A DNA stretch of 64,000 bases from Cristatella mucedo (GCA_009760855.2 WPIO01000023.1:3848501-3912500), one strand, 5' to 3'. Positions 26,001 through 36,445 are shown, counted from the stretch's first letter. Notes: generated by a model not told the origin, from the letters alone. Numbers and translations are program-made.

Positions 26001-29000
26001 CCTGTATTCACCCTCAACGACACGGAGCGGTGGTACCTTGTTATAGGTTGTCACTATGGCTGAAAGTATCAGCCTGTGTGCATCTGCTGAAACATCTTCT
26101 GATGTTACTCTAGTGCTGTACTTTGTGGTCATTACAAGAGCCTGATCATCAAATTTAAGATGCATTTCCTGTCGATGATACTTGCTGAAGTTGTTTGATA
26201 GTGATATTTTGTTTCTAGCCACTCTAAAGGAAAATTAGTGTGTTGGTCAACTTTCAATGGTAGATTTGTTTTATATTAGCAATGCTAAGCTAGCAATACT
26301 CGCTTACCATACTACCACACCTGCCCTTTGAACTGCACGAAAATGGAAAGAGTTCCAGCTGATCCTGGCTTAATTGCATGCAATGATATAATCATGCTAT
26401 TTGTCTGCAACCGACCCTTCAAAGTCGTGATGGGTTAGGGTTTGCCACAAGGTCTGTTATGCATGTGTTACTGTCAACAAATACAATGCAACTGTCGAAG
26501 CTGTTAATCGCTGACAATCAAGTAGCAGCAATCTAGATGTACGCCATCAACCCAGTAAGTGGTCAATTTACCTTCTTCTTTCTGACTTGAGCTGTAGAAA
26601 AAATTCTTGATAACATTACTGTGTACACATAAAGACCTCAAAGTCAGCTTTGCAAAACTGTAGTTTGTTGACACTGACAATGGCAACAGCGGCTGGTCCT
26701 GGAAGGTCGAAAGCCTCTTCGGCAAAGAAATGAAGACTAGACAAGGTTATCAAGAAATATAGATATTGTGTGTGTGTGTGTAACTTGAGAGGGTTTGTCC
26801 TTTGCTTTACAGCCAGAGCAACCTTTTTTGAAAATGTTCAGTTGTGAGATGTTGCAGCAGCCCAGTTCTGACATTGCCACACAGCAAGAATCCATATATG
26901 GCTTTATTAGGACGGTCGTAAAGCTCGGCGCTTATAACTCATTGGTTTGAGCTTTCTGCCTATGCTTTGGGTCACTTCTTTAAAATATATACCGCTGTCA
27001 AGAAAAGTCAACGAGTCGATTCCCTGTAGCCCCAGCAAGGTCGAAATGAATATGTAACCACTGACTCAAGTGGTATTCTGTCCTTTGATACCGTGCTTGC
27101 TGGGATATAAATTCCTTACATCGAAGGTTATTCTCTATGGCCAGCATCGAGCTTCTTAGAAAGCACCCTTCGTGTGTCCGAGCCTCGTGCCGAACCTGGG
27201 ATGTGCCTTGAAGTCTAATGACTCGTGGTGCAGCTCAGGCCATCGACAGATTGTGTATGCCTTATTCGGGAGGAGCTCTGTGGTGTATATGTGCTGAGCC
27301 AGTCGAGCCTTGGCATTGCTGCATCTCCGCGTTCCACTGATCTCTTGAATTTAATGTTACACGAGTATGCCGGCATGGCATCCCAACGTTGCATTCTCAT
27401 AGCCATTGTTGGCAGTATGCCCTTCGTGGAGAGCCGGATTGCAGCAGTGGTTTCCATATTAGTCAGCCGACCAATTGTTGTTCCATAGAGATGCATATAC
27501 GTGGGAGCAGGGGATCAAGATTGGTCCCTCCTGCTCAGTCAGCAAGTAGTTTGCCTCACCAGACACCAAGTATTTGCCTCATCAGACACCTGCATTCAGT
27601 GAATTCAAGTTCTGCGGGCCATTTTTGCCCGGCTGGAAACTTGTGAGGCCTTAGCACCCTGAAGCCGTCCGAGCGCATTGTGTCGGCAGCATTGATTTTA
27701 TTTTGATGAACACCTAACAGAGCTGTACATAACTTGCCAATAGCAGGGATCACACCACTTGAACTGTCACCGACCCTATCAGATGTATGCAGCCTGGTGC
27801 CCAATTGCTACGAAAACACACTCTGGCATTCAGGCATTACATGAGGATTCTCCTTGAACACTTAAGTGGTCATTTAAGGCCATCATTCCAAGCCCGGCAT
27901 TGTGTGCAGAAGACCGGTAGTCTCGATAGCTCAATTTGTGCACTGGACTGGAAAAGCAGAGGTTGCAGGATTTTTCTTGCAGCAGGCAGCATTTCCTTGC
28001 ACTCAGTCTCACTGCAGATGGCCTTTGGTCGTTGTGCATCTGTCCAACAGCAAAAAAGTTGTTATACTTCCTGTTGCTCTTCCGTTGTCGGTCGTCTTTG
28101 TCGTCTGCACCCATCATGCTGTGTACACTCGTCTCTGTCATATCCCTTCCCTCAGTGCTTCTGCTAATTAGGCTATCCCATTTTGCATGTTCGTTTTGCT
28201 TTGAATGTGCCTGGAGCGGCTATGTGTCTCTTGCAGAAAAAGGCCCTCAGCGAAAGTGCCGAAGACCTCCTAGTCAAGCTGGGCGAGTTCTGCGAAGACG
28301 TCGATGCCGTATGTATGGCGGCGCCCTGGCGAAGCAGCAGGCCTCTTGGTCGCCCATGGCCGAGCTCGGCAGCAAGTGGCCTGTAGCTTCCACCCTGAAG
28401 CCATCCGTCATGTGCGCGCGGCGGCGCTCTGTGTCGCAGATCCGACAGGACATGAGCTTGAGTCTCGCGAAGACCGTGCCCAAGATTCAAGCAAAAACGG
28501 CCGACCTCGAGGTTGTATTTGATAGGATCGACAAGCTGGAGGTGCGAGACTCCCCCTAGCAGGCCCGGCAGCTGAGTGCTGGCGATGGCTGTCCGAGGCA
28601 GGCAGCCTAGCTCTGGCGGCCCGCCTGCAAGCGATCGCTCCGCGCCGGGCTCTGGCTTTTATCGTGCTCTTTTCGTTTTTACCGAGCAGAGGTTCATCGG
28701 TATCATAAAGGCAAACTTGGATGCCTTGGAGAAAGATGTGCGAGAAGCCGAGAGCAGCTTGCCGAGTTCAGGCGCCTTGCCTTTGATCAATCGAGCGCTC
28801 AGCGTGTTCGGCGTGAGTAAACCCTCTCAAGGCACTGGTGCACGTGGTTTGGCTAGTTGCAGAAAAAATCTGGTCTTTCCGGAACCTCGTGGTACAGCTG
28901 CTCAGCGATATCGCCGGTCGGGTCTCGTGAAAGATGGTTTTTGCTCCCTGGGCTAGACTGACATGACGTCTGACAACACTGCATGGGAGATGTGTGTTTC

Positions 29001-32000
29001 ACCGTTGAAGGAGGGAGATGGCCACCAGCAGGGCATCAGTAAACTCTTCAGAGTGGTCTTTTTGTCATTACATTTGAGTGTGCATTGAACCGTCCTGAGT
29101 TTTAAGGGAGAACATTTCTCATAAATGGGAAGAGTGCAGCAATGATGAGAAGAATGCCAACAGTCAGTTTGGCCCATTTGACATTCAGCCCCTTTGACCT
29201 TAATAATAATCGTAATGCATTTTCTATAGCGCCCTCAGAGAACTCGATCTAGGTACTTAACATTTGCTGTAAAGGATGCATGAGCAGAATCAACCTTCAG
29301 CCCGTTTGACCTTCACGCCCGTTGACCTTCAGTCCCATTGACCTTTGGCATGCTGGCCGAATCGGGACGGCCGTGTCGTCAGGTTAGGCTTTGGATTTTC
29401 AGTGTTGCGAGTTGTAGCTATAGCCTTGTGCTCAGCCGGAAGCCAGTGCTTGGTAGAACTGTGCAAGATGCGCGCCCCAGGGCGAACGACGATCACCTGT
29501 GGACCGAACCGAACTGTTAAAAGTCATGCTGCATGGTCATCGATCGCTTCCGGTGCATTGTGCATCCTGCTGGCAAGGCGGACTGCAGCAGCAACAACTA
29601 AATGCTATACTGGTCTCCTCAATCTTGCCGGTTGCATTATCTCCAGTCCACGTGAGGTCTGAAGACTTGGTAGTAGTCGTAGCAGTAGCAGCAGCAGCAG
29701 TAGTAGTATAAAGGGAAGGCCTTGCTTCTGTAAGGACTTATTAGAATCTCCCATGCTCAATCTAAGTGCTGATTTCAACTATCAGCCCTATCCTTAACGG
29801 TGGTTGGCATCTCACCTAGCGATCATCACTGTTTTTTTCTAGTTCGTTGTATGCAAGATTGACAAAATCAGCGATGTTGTCCCAATTGAACTCTTTCCCT
29901 ACCCCATTCTCAGCAGTAAGATGCTCTCTCATTCCTGTGATCTCAGCTGAACTGAAGTGAGCCAATACCACCAGTCTTGGCACTTGCTAACTTGTGGCCA
30001 GTTTATCTTCGGACTCATGCCAGACCGTGCATAGACCTCGTCATGCTAGTGGTATGGCTGGTTCTGCTCTATGGCAACTGCTCTAGACCTGGCATTGGTA
30101 TCCCACCATCTTCTCACCACCAGAGGCCAATTCTGCCATCAAATGCCTTGATCCTCGGTCTTGGGTTGGCGGCCTCGGCAGGCTGCCTTGGGATGCTGCC
30201 GAGGGGCAGCAGCAGCTGGTGGCTCTGCCTCTACCGTATCCCGTTAGGCCTTCCTGTGGACGGTCCGAATTGGTCTCCCTTGTTTAAGCATCTTGCACGT
30301 GGCTGACCTTTTCCGAGCTTGTGTCTATTTGCTCAGCATTGAGTTAGGAGCAGCCAGGGTGCAGAACTATCATATTAAACCAAGAATCAGTGACCCTAGA
30401 ACCTAGCTTGTGTAAAAAGAAGAAAAGTAAAGACTTAGCAACCCCGTCTTTGCAGAGGCACAAGAGTCGTAGCGGCATTGCATGCTGGGAGCTTGCACAC
30501 CTCATTGTCGGGCTAAGCCCCATTTGCTTTGCTTGTAAGGACTATCGAGGCTATAAAAGCTCCGTATCTGTTTGATCTTGGGGTGAGGGTGTGGGGTGCT
30601 AGAGGTTGGTCCATCGTCTCTGATAGTCGCGCTTTTTAGCACCCGGTGCTAAGGGAAAAAATACCTGTAAATAATACCCTTTGCACGGACGCCTTCATTT
30701 TTTAAATCTGCATAGTAGCAGTGGTATGAAGAAAATTGTTTCTGAGAATATTATTGCAAAATAAACTTGTGACTGCATCGACATCTCGCTAAGTCTCTAC
30801 CTAAAAGAAGTTACTGGGGCTGTTGGCCCGGCTTCCTGTTGCTCCGACTATCTATGCTCATGTTAATAGCTTAGCTGAAATATGGAGTACCTCAGGGCTC
30901 AGTGCTAGGTCTGGTTCTTTTCACGGTTTATACTCTCCCTCTTGCTGATGTGATTGCCAAGCACAATCTAGGCTTTCACTTCTATGCAGATGACACTCAG
31001 TTTTACCTTTGCTTTGATCCCTCCCAGCCTTCGAGCACCTCAAATTCTCTAAACTCAATAGCTGCATGCATTGATGACATCTGCACATGGATGGCAGCAA
31101 ATTTTCTAAAACTTAACGATGATAAAACTAACTTACTAGTTATGGGCAAACCCAGTGTGATCCAGAGATTGGACAGGCTGGCTCTCAAAGTTGGCTCTGC
31201 CAGCATATCTCCAGTTGAATCAGCTCGAAATCTAGGTGTCATATTCCAAAGCGACCTCTCGTTAGACGACCATATCAGCTCCACAGTCAAATCCGCCTAT
31301 TTTCAGCTTCATAACATTGCTGAAATTCGGGCTTGTTTAGATAAAGATACCACATCTAAGTTGGTCCATGCATTCGTGACATCCCATCTCGACTTCTGCA
31401 ACTCACTGCTTACTGGCCTACCAGCATGTGCGATCAGGCGATTGCAGCTGGTGCAAAACTCTGCAGCTAAGCTTGTCTGTCGTGAACGTCGCAGTTGCCA
31501 CATTACTCCACTTCTCACCGACCTGCACTGGCTACCAGTGAAGCAACGGATTGACTTCAAGGTTTTGTCGCTCACTTTTAGGTCCCTTCATTCTATGGCT
31601 CCAGCCTATCTGTCAGATATACTACCCCATCAGGCCAAGCATCGTCGTAGCACCCGCTTTTCGGAATCCAACAGTCTAGAAATACCTCGTACAAACCTTA
31701 AATCCTTTGGAGACCGTGCATTTAGTTCGTATGCTCCCACAGCCTGGAACTCCCTCCCGACCTGCGTCAGAACATCCCCTGACCTGACCACATTTAAAAG
31801 GAACCTAAAAACACACCTATTTAGGACAGCATTTAGTGGGTCCCTGTGATTCGTCCTTGATGTGCTTATGCGTGCTGACACTGTGCATGCTGCCACTAAC
31901 CACATTTGCATGCTGACCCTGTGCAAGTCACCCCTAACCATATTATTCATTTCGTTTGTTTTTCAAGCATGATTTTACTTACCATTCAATTGCATTTCAC

Positions 32001-33101
32001 TTTACAGCATATGTAAAGCGCCTAGAGAGAGACTAAGTTCTCTGAGGGCGCTTTATCAAGTGAATTATTATTATTATTATTAGCTTGTCGTAGGTATAAT
32101 CTGACAAAAAGTGGTTAAGTTTGTATGTGCTGTGCGCGTAATATGTTCAGAGATCACTGTTTGGATACCAAAGCTGCGCTCTGAAAATTAAGGCGATTCG
32201 TGCTCGGGGTACTTCCTCCTAATGGGTACTTCCCTCCCAACAACGAGCACACTCCATGTGAATGTAGGACTCCCCCCCCCCCCCCCCCGACATTCCCCCC
32301 CCCCCTGGTGGACCCTAGGACATTCCCCCCCCCCGGTTAGGACATTTCCCCCTATGTTGATGAATGTATAACTAAGAATACAGATATAGGTATACATGAT
32401 CAAATTAAGTTCACGCTCTATTGAAATAAAATCAACTCAGTATAATTGGACATTCTATGACATATTCACTGGTTGGCCTTGCACCACACAGTCCATTTGA
32501 GTAGTCTAATCACAAAAACTGTCCTTTGATGTTTTGTTCAATGAACTACTGATAGGTCAATCAGATCAATCACGTAAACCCTAAAGGGGGGGATGTCCTA
32601 CCCCTGGGGTATATCCGTCCATCCTCTATCTTGACATGTTAGTGCTGGTGCTGACTGTCCAGTTTTGCTGTTGTCTGATGGTAAAATTATTTTTTAGGAA
32701 CATTGCACATTTTACATAAGTGTGCCTGATCACCTGCAATAGTTGAACCGGTTTTGCTAGGCTTCATTGTGCAAAGCCCCCCCCCCATTAATCTTGCAAC
32801 CAAAGCTCCTCAAGTATGGTAATCTGTCTTGCGAAGCCTCCCACGACACATCGAATTTTTCTGCCCATCTACCCCTCATCATCTGAATAGCTGCCGTAGG
32901 TAATTGGTGGCAGATTTTTTTGTGTTGCAGAAAAGGACGTCGGATGCCTCGAAGGGCCAAGCAAAGCAGCGTAGCGTCTCACGTGTAGCAAGTCTAGCTA
33001 TTCCTGTGTTCAAGACCAGCGACTATATCGTGACTTCGACCACTGCTTCTGCCAGCGGTAGTGCTGGCCGCAGCGCCAGCACAACTGATGTGGAGAGCTA
33101 A
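13891..33101 (+). CDS. BLOC1S4: BLOC1S4 (cappuccino), subunit 4 of BLOC-1
   Basis: Five exons (13891-14013, 28237-28308, 28440-28541, 28690-28812, 32931-33101) join in phase 0 throughout into 196 codons plus stop; the human protein is 217 residues. BLOC-1 is a rod-shaped complex that sorts endosomal cargo toward lysosome-related organelles, and subunit 4 is one of its helical subunits. Family landmarks seen in order are VSRDYAGYLL (about residue 27), SAEDLLVKLGEFCEDVDA, DLEVVFDRIDKLE, KANLDALEKDVREAESSLP, and near the C-terminus PVFKTSDYI, which matches the human P-V-L-F-R-T-E-D-Y-F region. A TAA two codons upstream of the ATG in the same frame fixes the start. Intron 1 is 14.2 kb and full of LINE copies, nearly all antisense. 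No membrane segment or signal peptide is present, as expected. Confidence 0.85.
14400..14745 (-). mobile_element. LINE family A, decayed fragment
   Basis: Plus-strand landmarks are tagcaccttatgataactag, aaagtcgatacactgcttta, gggaacccagtgtaggtcat and aaacaagcctagctacagag, in the order of the inverted LINE A 3' end. Internal deletions and many substitutions are evident. Confidence 0.7.
16050..16135 (-). mobile_element. LINE family A, short 3' end
   Basis: The tail aataataataatac is followed by tgtaaagcactcaaacagaa and ctcggcactttacatatgct, the inverted 3' hairpin. Confidence 0.65.
16600..16700 (-). mobile_element. LINE family B, short 3' fragment
   Basis: The plus strand reads ctgggtgttaggaaagtg, then cattcaaagcctaagcggct, the inverse of the family B block ggctttgagtgcactatag. 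Confidence 0.5.
18872..20466 (-). pseudogene. LINE A reverse transcriptase, frameshifted
   Basis: The N-terminal part has the finger motifs LASGHVPAPFKKAVVRPLLK, NYRPVSLLPFLSKTLERVV and FQSGFRANHSTESALL. After a one-base frameshift near 20030 a 379-codon frame carries LDLSAAFDTIDH (motif A), GVPQGSVLGPVLFTVY (motif B), FHFYADDTQFY (motif C, catalytic YADD intact), and the thumb region LQLVQNSAARLVCRERRS and LHWLPVKQRIDFK. The order and motifs place it with CR1/L2-type elements. Confidence 0.9.
21039..21745 (-). pseudogene. LINE A apurinic-type endonuclease, partial
   Basis: Motifs in order are LIDLLALTETWLKS (metal-binding Glu), KLPIVAVVYRPPG, SFLVMGDFNVHFD (catalytic GDFN), HIRGHTLDQIF and SDHMQISF (catalytic SDH). 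These are the endonuclease signatures of non-LTR elements. The true start upstream of LLALTETWL is blurred. Confidence 0.85.
22588..24045 (-). mobile_element. LINE family A, RT-only copy with internal insertion
   Basis: It has a (TAA)n tail, the 3' UTR and RT from motif A (LDLSAAFDTIDHQ) onward. Motif C reads FDADD in place of FYADD. A 31-base insertion at 23356-23386 breaks the thumb and is identical to sequence just beyond the element at 24067-24097. The 5' truncation lies near the RT finger region (LLRVYNDLLRNADMGR). Confidence 0.9.
25491..25512 (+). mobile_element. SINE S1, tiny 3' fragment
   Basis: The text taggctgttgaatcagctga matches the S1 3' end gaggctgtttaatcagcta. Short, so it could be chance. 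Confidence 0.3.
26870..27560 (-). mobile_element. Gypsy-type pol relic (RNase H and integrase start)
   Basis: The minus frame around 27215-27496 reads LYGTTIGRLTNMETTAAIRL, TKGILPTMAMRMQRWDA and AYSCNIKFKRSVERGDA. This follows the order of the Gypsy RNase H end (YLYG, then TKGI-P--A-R-QRW, then AY---I). Some 170 bases further on, HIHFDLAG resembles the start of an integrase core (H-DFAG). The metal-binding residues are largely lost and stops are frequent. Confidence 0.6.
28237..28308 (+). CDS. BLOC1S4: BLOC1S4 exon 2
   Basis: Residues 42-65, KKALSESAEDLLVKLGEFCE then DVDA, align with human residues around E-E-L-L-T-R-V-D-E-F. The acceptor is tgtctcttgcag and the donor gcc|gtatgt. Confidence 0.85.
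28440..28541 (+). CDS. BLOC1S4: BLOC1S4 exon 3
   Basis: Residues 66-99 contain KTVPKIQAKTADLEVVFDRI and DKLE, matching the human V-P-R-I-H-A-K and S-R-I-D-R-L-E segment. The acceptor is tgtgtcgcag and the donor gag|gtgcga. Confidence 0.85.
28690..28812 (+). CDS. BLOC1S4: BLOC1S4 exon 4
   Basis: Residues 100-140, a helix (RFIGIIKANLDALEKDVREA) followed by SSLPSSGALPLINRALSVFG, equivalent to the human A-E-A-E-L-G-T-F-P region. The acceptor is accgagcag and the donor ggc|gtgagt. Confidence 0.85.
29197..29280 (-). mobile_element. LINE family A, short 3' end
   Basis: The plus strand reads aataataatcgtaatgcatt, tagcgccctcagagaactcg and ttaacatttgctgtaaagga, the inverted 3' hairpin and tail. Confidence 0.8.
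29680..29710. repeat. (AGC)n/(AGT)n microsatellite
   Basis: About ten trinucleotides (gtagcagtagcagcagcagc) inside BLOC1S4 intron 4. Confidence 0.9.
30875..31849 (+). pseudogene. LINE A reverse transcriptase, C-terminal half
   Basis: Motifs B (GVPQGSVLG) and C (FYADDTQFYLCF) and the thumb (LQLVQNSAAKLVCRERRS, LHWLPVKQRIDFKVLS) are present. Motif A and the endonuclease are absent by 5' truncation, so it cannot be active. Confidence 0.9.
30875..32087 (+). mobile_element. LINE family A, 5'-truncated sense copy with open frame
   Basis: It starts at the motif B codons (KYGVPQGSVLGLVLF) and runs to the 3' UTR hairpin and (TTA)n tail. The RT frame is open for 324 codons to its natural stop at 31849, with YADD intact. 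It is strikingly similar to the inverted copy at 18.6-20.0 kb, which suggests a fairly recent insertion. Confidence 0.9.
32188..32450 (-). repeat. G-rich interspersed repeat, copy 2
   Basis: On the minus strand it has the same order as copy 1 at 11.96 kb: attatactgagttgatttt, ttagttatacattcatcaac, then gggggaaatgtcctaac units. Here the G runs (C runs on the plus strand) have grown to 9-18 bases. A possible further unit lies at 32583-32625. Confidence 0.75.
32931..33101 (+). CDS. BLOC1S4: BLOC1S4 exon 5 (terminal)
   Basis: Residues 141-196 and TAA. A basic stretch (KRTSDASKGQAKQRSVSR) leads to the conserved IPVFKTSDYIV and a Ser/Thr/Ala-rich tail ending TTDVES. The acceptor is tttgtgttgcag. 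No canonical AATAAA follows closely; AGTAAA at 33371 is a possible variant signal. Confidence 0.85.
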   Translation, partial: KRTSDASKGQAKQRSVSRVASLAIPVFKTSDYIVTSTTASASGSAGRSASTTDVES

Positions 33102-34000
33102 CCATGAACCTCAGCAGATACTGCTGTGCGGCGGCCGGTGCAGATCGTTCGTCGACGTGAGAATCGTGCGGTTCCTTGTGCTGCTGCTTCTGCCCGGCTG
33201 ACTGCAGCAAGCCCTGCTACTTCGTGCAACCAGTGTGTGCTTCCTGTGGGCCTTGCCCTTTCAAGCCGTCGGCCTGGCAAACGCCCGATTGGCATCCCTA
33301 CTCTGAAAAATGTTTTGGACTGGCACAAGGCTGTATATAATATATTCTATTATACTATGCCATCCAGTTGATACATGAGTAAATACTGCTAAGGAATCGC
33401 AGTGCGTTTAGCTGCATTGTGTGGCCGTCTATTTGTGCTATGCGTGTGTCACCGATTATGACTTTTAGGACTGGCTGCAATACTAAGACTGCTGTGCCTT
33501 TAATGAAATAGTCTGCCACATCCACCGCGAGGTCAAGGTTTGCTTATAGACTCGTGATGGAGTTACATCCGTCAAGGATGCACATGTCTCTTCTGCACAG
33601 GCCCTAGTTATCTGTTGCTTTAATTGAGCCTCTGCTGGGCAGTCGCTTGTAAGACTAGATGGCGTTTGTGGTCAGGCAAATGTCTAGTTTCGAAGTCATC
33701 CTCTGTAGGCTAGACCCTTTGCCTGTTTTGTCCTTGCTTCGCATGAGAGCCTTCAGTGAAGCATGACTGGTAGCCTGCATACGTATGTTTTTCTTTTATA
33801 TACCGCCAGTTCTGTTTGTGTATCAGCTTCATCGTACGGCTGCACATTATGAAGATGACTTGATCGAAAATGTTAATGTTGGGTGCAAGACTCGTTAGGG
33901 ATGAAAAATTATAGCGAGCGGTCATATTTTTTATTCGACACACTCGGCAGTTGCTCATCGAGTGGAAGCAGGACATCATTTCATGATTGGTGGCAGTCGG
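33102..34000. other. Downstream of BLOC1S4, no gene recognised
   Basis: This should contain the BLOC1S4 3' UTR. No repeat or coding frame could be assigned. Confidence 0.4.
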
Positions 34001-34117
34001 GGGGGGGGCATAAGTATAATGGCAGCCCGTGTCACTGCTCTGCCCCCTCAAGGGCAGAGCAAATGCTCCCTGTCCGCCCCAAGGCTCCGCCACTGGGTAT
34101 GAGCATTATACTTGGGC
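34000..34117. mobile_element. Possible small inverted-repeat element
   Basis: Plus-strand aagtataatg at the left pairs with cattatactt at the right. An internal hairpin gctctgccc/gggcagagc lies between, next to a nine-base G run. The minus strand reads cagtggcggagcc near one end, a start seen in many non-autonomous hAT-like elements. No transposase is present. Confidence 0.3.
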
Positions 34118-34508
34118 TTTGAAAAAGTAGTCAAGACTTATTGGTCGTAGAAAAAAACTTCCATTATGAAAGTGTTCAAAAATAATGGGCCTCTGATGTC
34201 GGGGGGGGGGGCCGAACATGACACGAAATCCCCACTGAATTGAAAAAAGACTGCGAGTAAAAGAGGAGTAGCCATCGAGTCTTGTTTGACTCGTGAAGTA
34301 AGGAACTATTGCTATTATGTTCATCAAGTAGCAACCTAAACTGGGCTTTGATATTGGCTTTAAAATGAAGCATTTTATGTACAACTGAAAGGCCTTTAAA
34401 GGAAGTGCCTGCCATGTGAAGCCTTGTACCGTAGTCACCTTGCGGCGGTCGGCTGTTCGGCCTAACCCAATCCTCTGGCTGGCTGCATTTTCAGGTGTTG
34501 TGTTGCAC

Positions 34509-34670
34509 AAGAGGCCATTGGATTCTGCAATGGTTCAAGCAAAGCAGCGTAGCAGAGTCATATCCAGTGGGCCTACTCGTTTTTGTATTGGAGACCAGTG
34601 GCTATGTTGTGCCTTGACCACTGCTATCTGCTCGCTTGTGTCTGAGAGTTACACTGTGCGGTCAACTTAA
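34509..34670 (+). pseudogene. Decayed duplicate of BLOC1S4 exon 5
   Basis: The stretch aagcaaagcagcgtagc is shared with the true exon. The flanking tgtgttgca upstream and ccttgaccactgct downstream also match the exon and its intron edge in the same order. The acceptor is mutated from gcag to gcac. The frame stays open for 53 codons (KRPLDSAMVQAKQRS at the start) to a TAA at an equivalent place, but the conserved PVFKTSDY segment is lost. Confidence 0.7.
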
Positions 34671-34811
34671 TTGATCGAAAGGCTTTTCGTGAATGATAGT
34701 AACGATAGTAGAATTGCTGCTTGCCCAATTAAGGAGGTGGCAATATGCTGAACGAATAAGCATGTTCTAATCCTATCTGCATTGCAATAGCTACCTCGGG
34801 TAATCACTAGA

Positions 34812-35349
34812 TCAGCAACGCATCGACTTCAAGGTTTTGTCGCTCACTTTCAGGTCCCTTCATTCTTTGGCTTCAGCCTACCTCTCAGATCTACTTTCCC
34901 ACCAGGTTAAGCATCGTACCACCCACTTTTTGGAATCTAACTGTTCACCCATACCTTATGCAAGTCTCAAATCCTTTAGAGACCTTGCCTTTAGTTCGTA
35001 TGCTCCCCAAAGTCTGTAACTCACTCCCGACTTGCCTCACGACATCTCCTGATTTGTCCACATTTAAAAACAAACTAAAAATGCATCTACTTATCACAGC
35101 ATTGTTAGTGGGTCCCTGTGATTCGTCTTTTATGTGCTTATGCACGCTGACACTGTGTGTGCTACCACTAGCCATACTTGAATGCTGACCCTGTGCATGT
35201 CAACCCTAACCATGTTATTCTTGTTGTTTATTGAGCATGCTACCACTAACTATTCGATCGGGCTTCCTTTGTAGCAAATGTAAAGTGCCTAGAAAGGGAT
35301 TGAGGTCTCTGAGGGTGCTATATCAAATGTATTATTATTATTATTATCA
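34812..35349 (+). mobile_element. LINE family A, 5'-truncated copy
   Basis: It starts at the codons for QRIDFKVLSLTFRSLHS, keeps the C-terminal RT residues in shifted frames and the 3' UTR, and ends gagggtgctatatcaaatg with (TTA)n. Confidence 0.9.
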
Positions 35350-36445
35350 GGCTATATATAAATAGTAAGAAGCTGAGACCTGCCAGCCTAAGTACATTGA
35401 GAACTGGAGAGAATCAATAGCAACCCAGGGATAAACATATTCGGTATTCTGTTTTCGTACACGAAGATTGTCCTAATACGGTGCCTACACCTGTGTCCCT
35501 TGACGGGCCATCTGACGTCCTATTTCTGAGCTCGGTTTTCTGAATTAAATGCATCTCGAGCTCGAACTATTCGAGAGCAAATTTTCTGTGCCAAAATGTG
35601 GAGTGATTGCAGATGACCTGACGACATTAGGGCTCATCATTCGAGCTTATGCTTCTGATCTAGGCCATGCTGAAATAGTACTATGAAATAGCACTAAATA
35701 GTCAGCTGATCATCTGGCTGTAGTGTTTACCGTGGTCTTGGGCATTGCACATCGAGAAGACTCCTCCATAGAAAGAAACTGCTTAGGTCCACCATCTGTG
35801 TGGTCTTGGCTACTTGCTACTAGTAGTCCACTTGCCATGGGCAACACTTAGCTGCTACTGTGCAGGTGCCTCGATGAGAGGCACGGAACTACACCGACCA
35901 CGGTTTTTGGGGTCGTGTTCGTGCATATATTCAGTGGTCCGTTCTAGCTGAAATCTTTCAATCTTTGACCTGCTTCTGTGCAGTTTGCCCCTTCTACAGT
36001 TGAACTTCATCCATCACTGCAACCAGGATTTTGGTAGAACGTCAAATTGCTGTAGGAAGGCTGGGGTATCAATTGGCTAGCAGGTGGCCTCAGCGACACT
36101 CTGGATCAGTCCAGAGGGCATTTAGCCTTGCCAACCCCTTACCTGTACATTCTTGCCCCCATCAACCTAGACCTACCAGTTAATACGGTTTCTTTAGCCA
36201 TTTTTCCAAAAACTTCTATAATTGCTTCACTGCCTTCAGCTCCACTTTACCCTGCAGTATCGAAGAGTGATGCATCGTGACTGTTCGCAAATAATCGAAA
36301 GCAGCACCATCGATAGTACTCCCCTTTCCCAGAAGTGAGTGTATATTATGCTTGAGACCATGGGCTAAACTGAGTCGTGACTAGTTAATGGCAGCAAGTA
36401 GCTTACCGAATATAGAGCAATAGCGTTGGTCCATCTCTACGGCCG
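35350..36445. other. Intergenic, nothing recognised
   Basis: No coding frame or repeat match was seen. Confidence 0.4.

Larger units (their letters stand above)
14014..28236 (+). other. BLOC1S4 intron 1 (14.2 kb)
   Basis: It holds at least four antisense LINE A copies (14.4, 16.05, 18.6-21.7 and 22.6-24.0 kb), a LINE B scrap, an S1 scrap and a Gypsy pol relic. The stretches 14746-16049, 16136-16600, 16700-18635, 21746-22587, 24100-25490 and 25513-26870 show nothing I could assign. Confidence 0.75.
28813..32930 (+). other. BLOC1S4 intron 4
   Basis: It contains a short antisense LINE A 3' end, a sense 5'-truncated LINE A with an open RT frame, a short (AGC)n tract near 29.69 kb and the second copy of the G-rich repeat. 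The stretch 29281-30870 shows nothing else. Confidence 0.75.

Noticed and set aside
28183-28559. Long overlapping frames on both strands around BLOC1S4 exons 2-3
   Set aside because: Only the frames giving the family motifs with in-phase splice sites are kept; the rest are shadows of GC-rich sequence.
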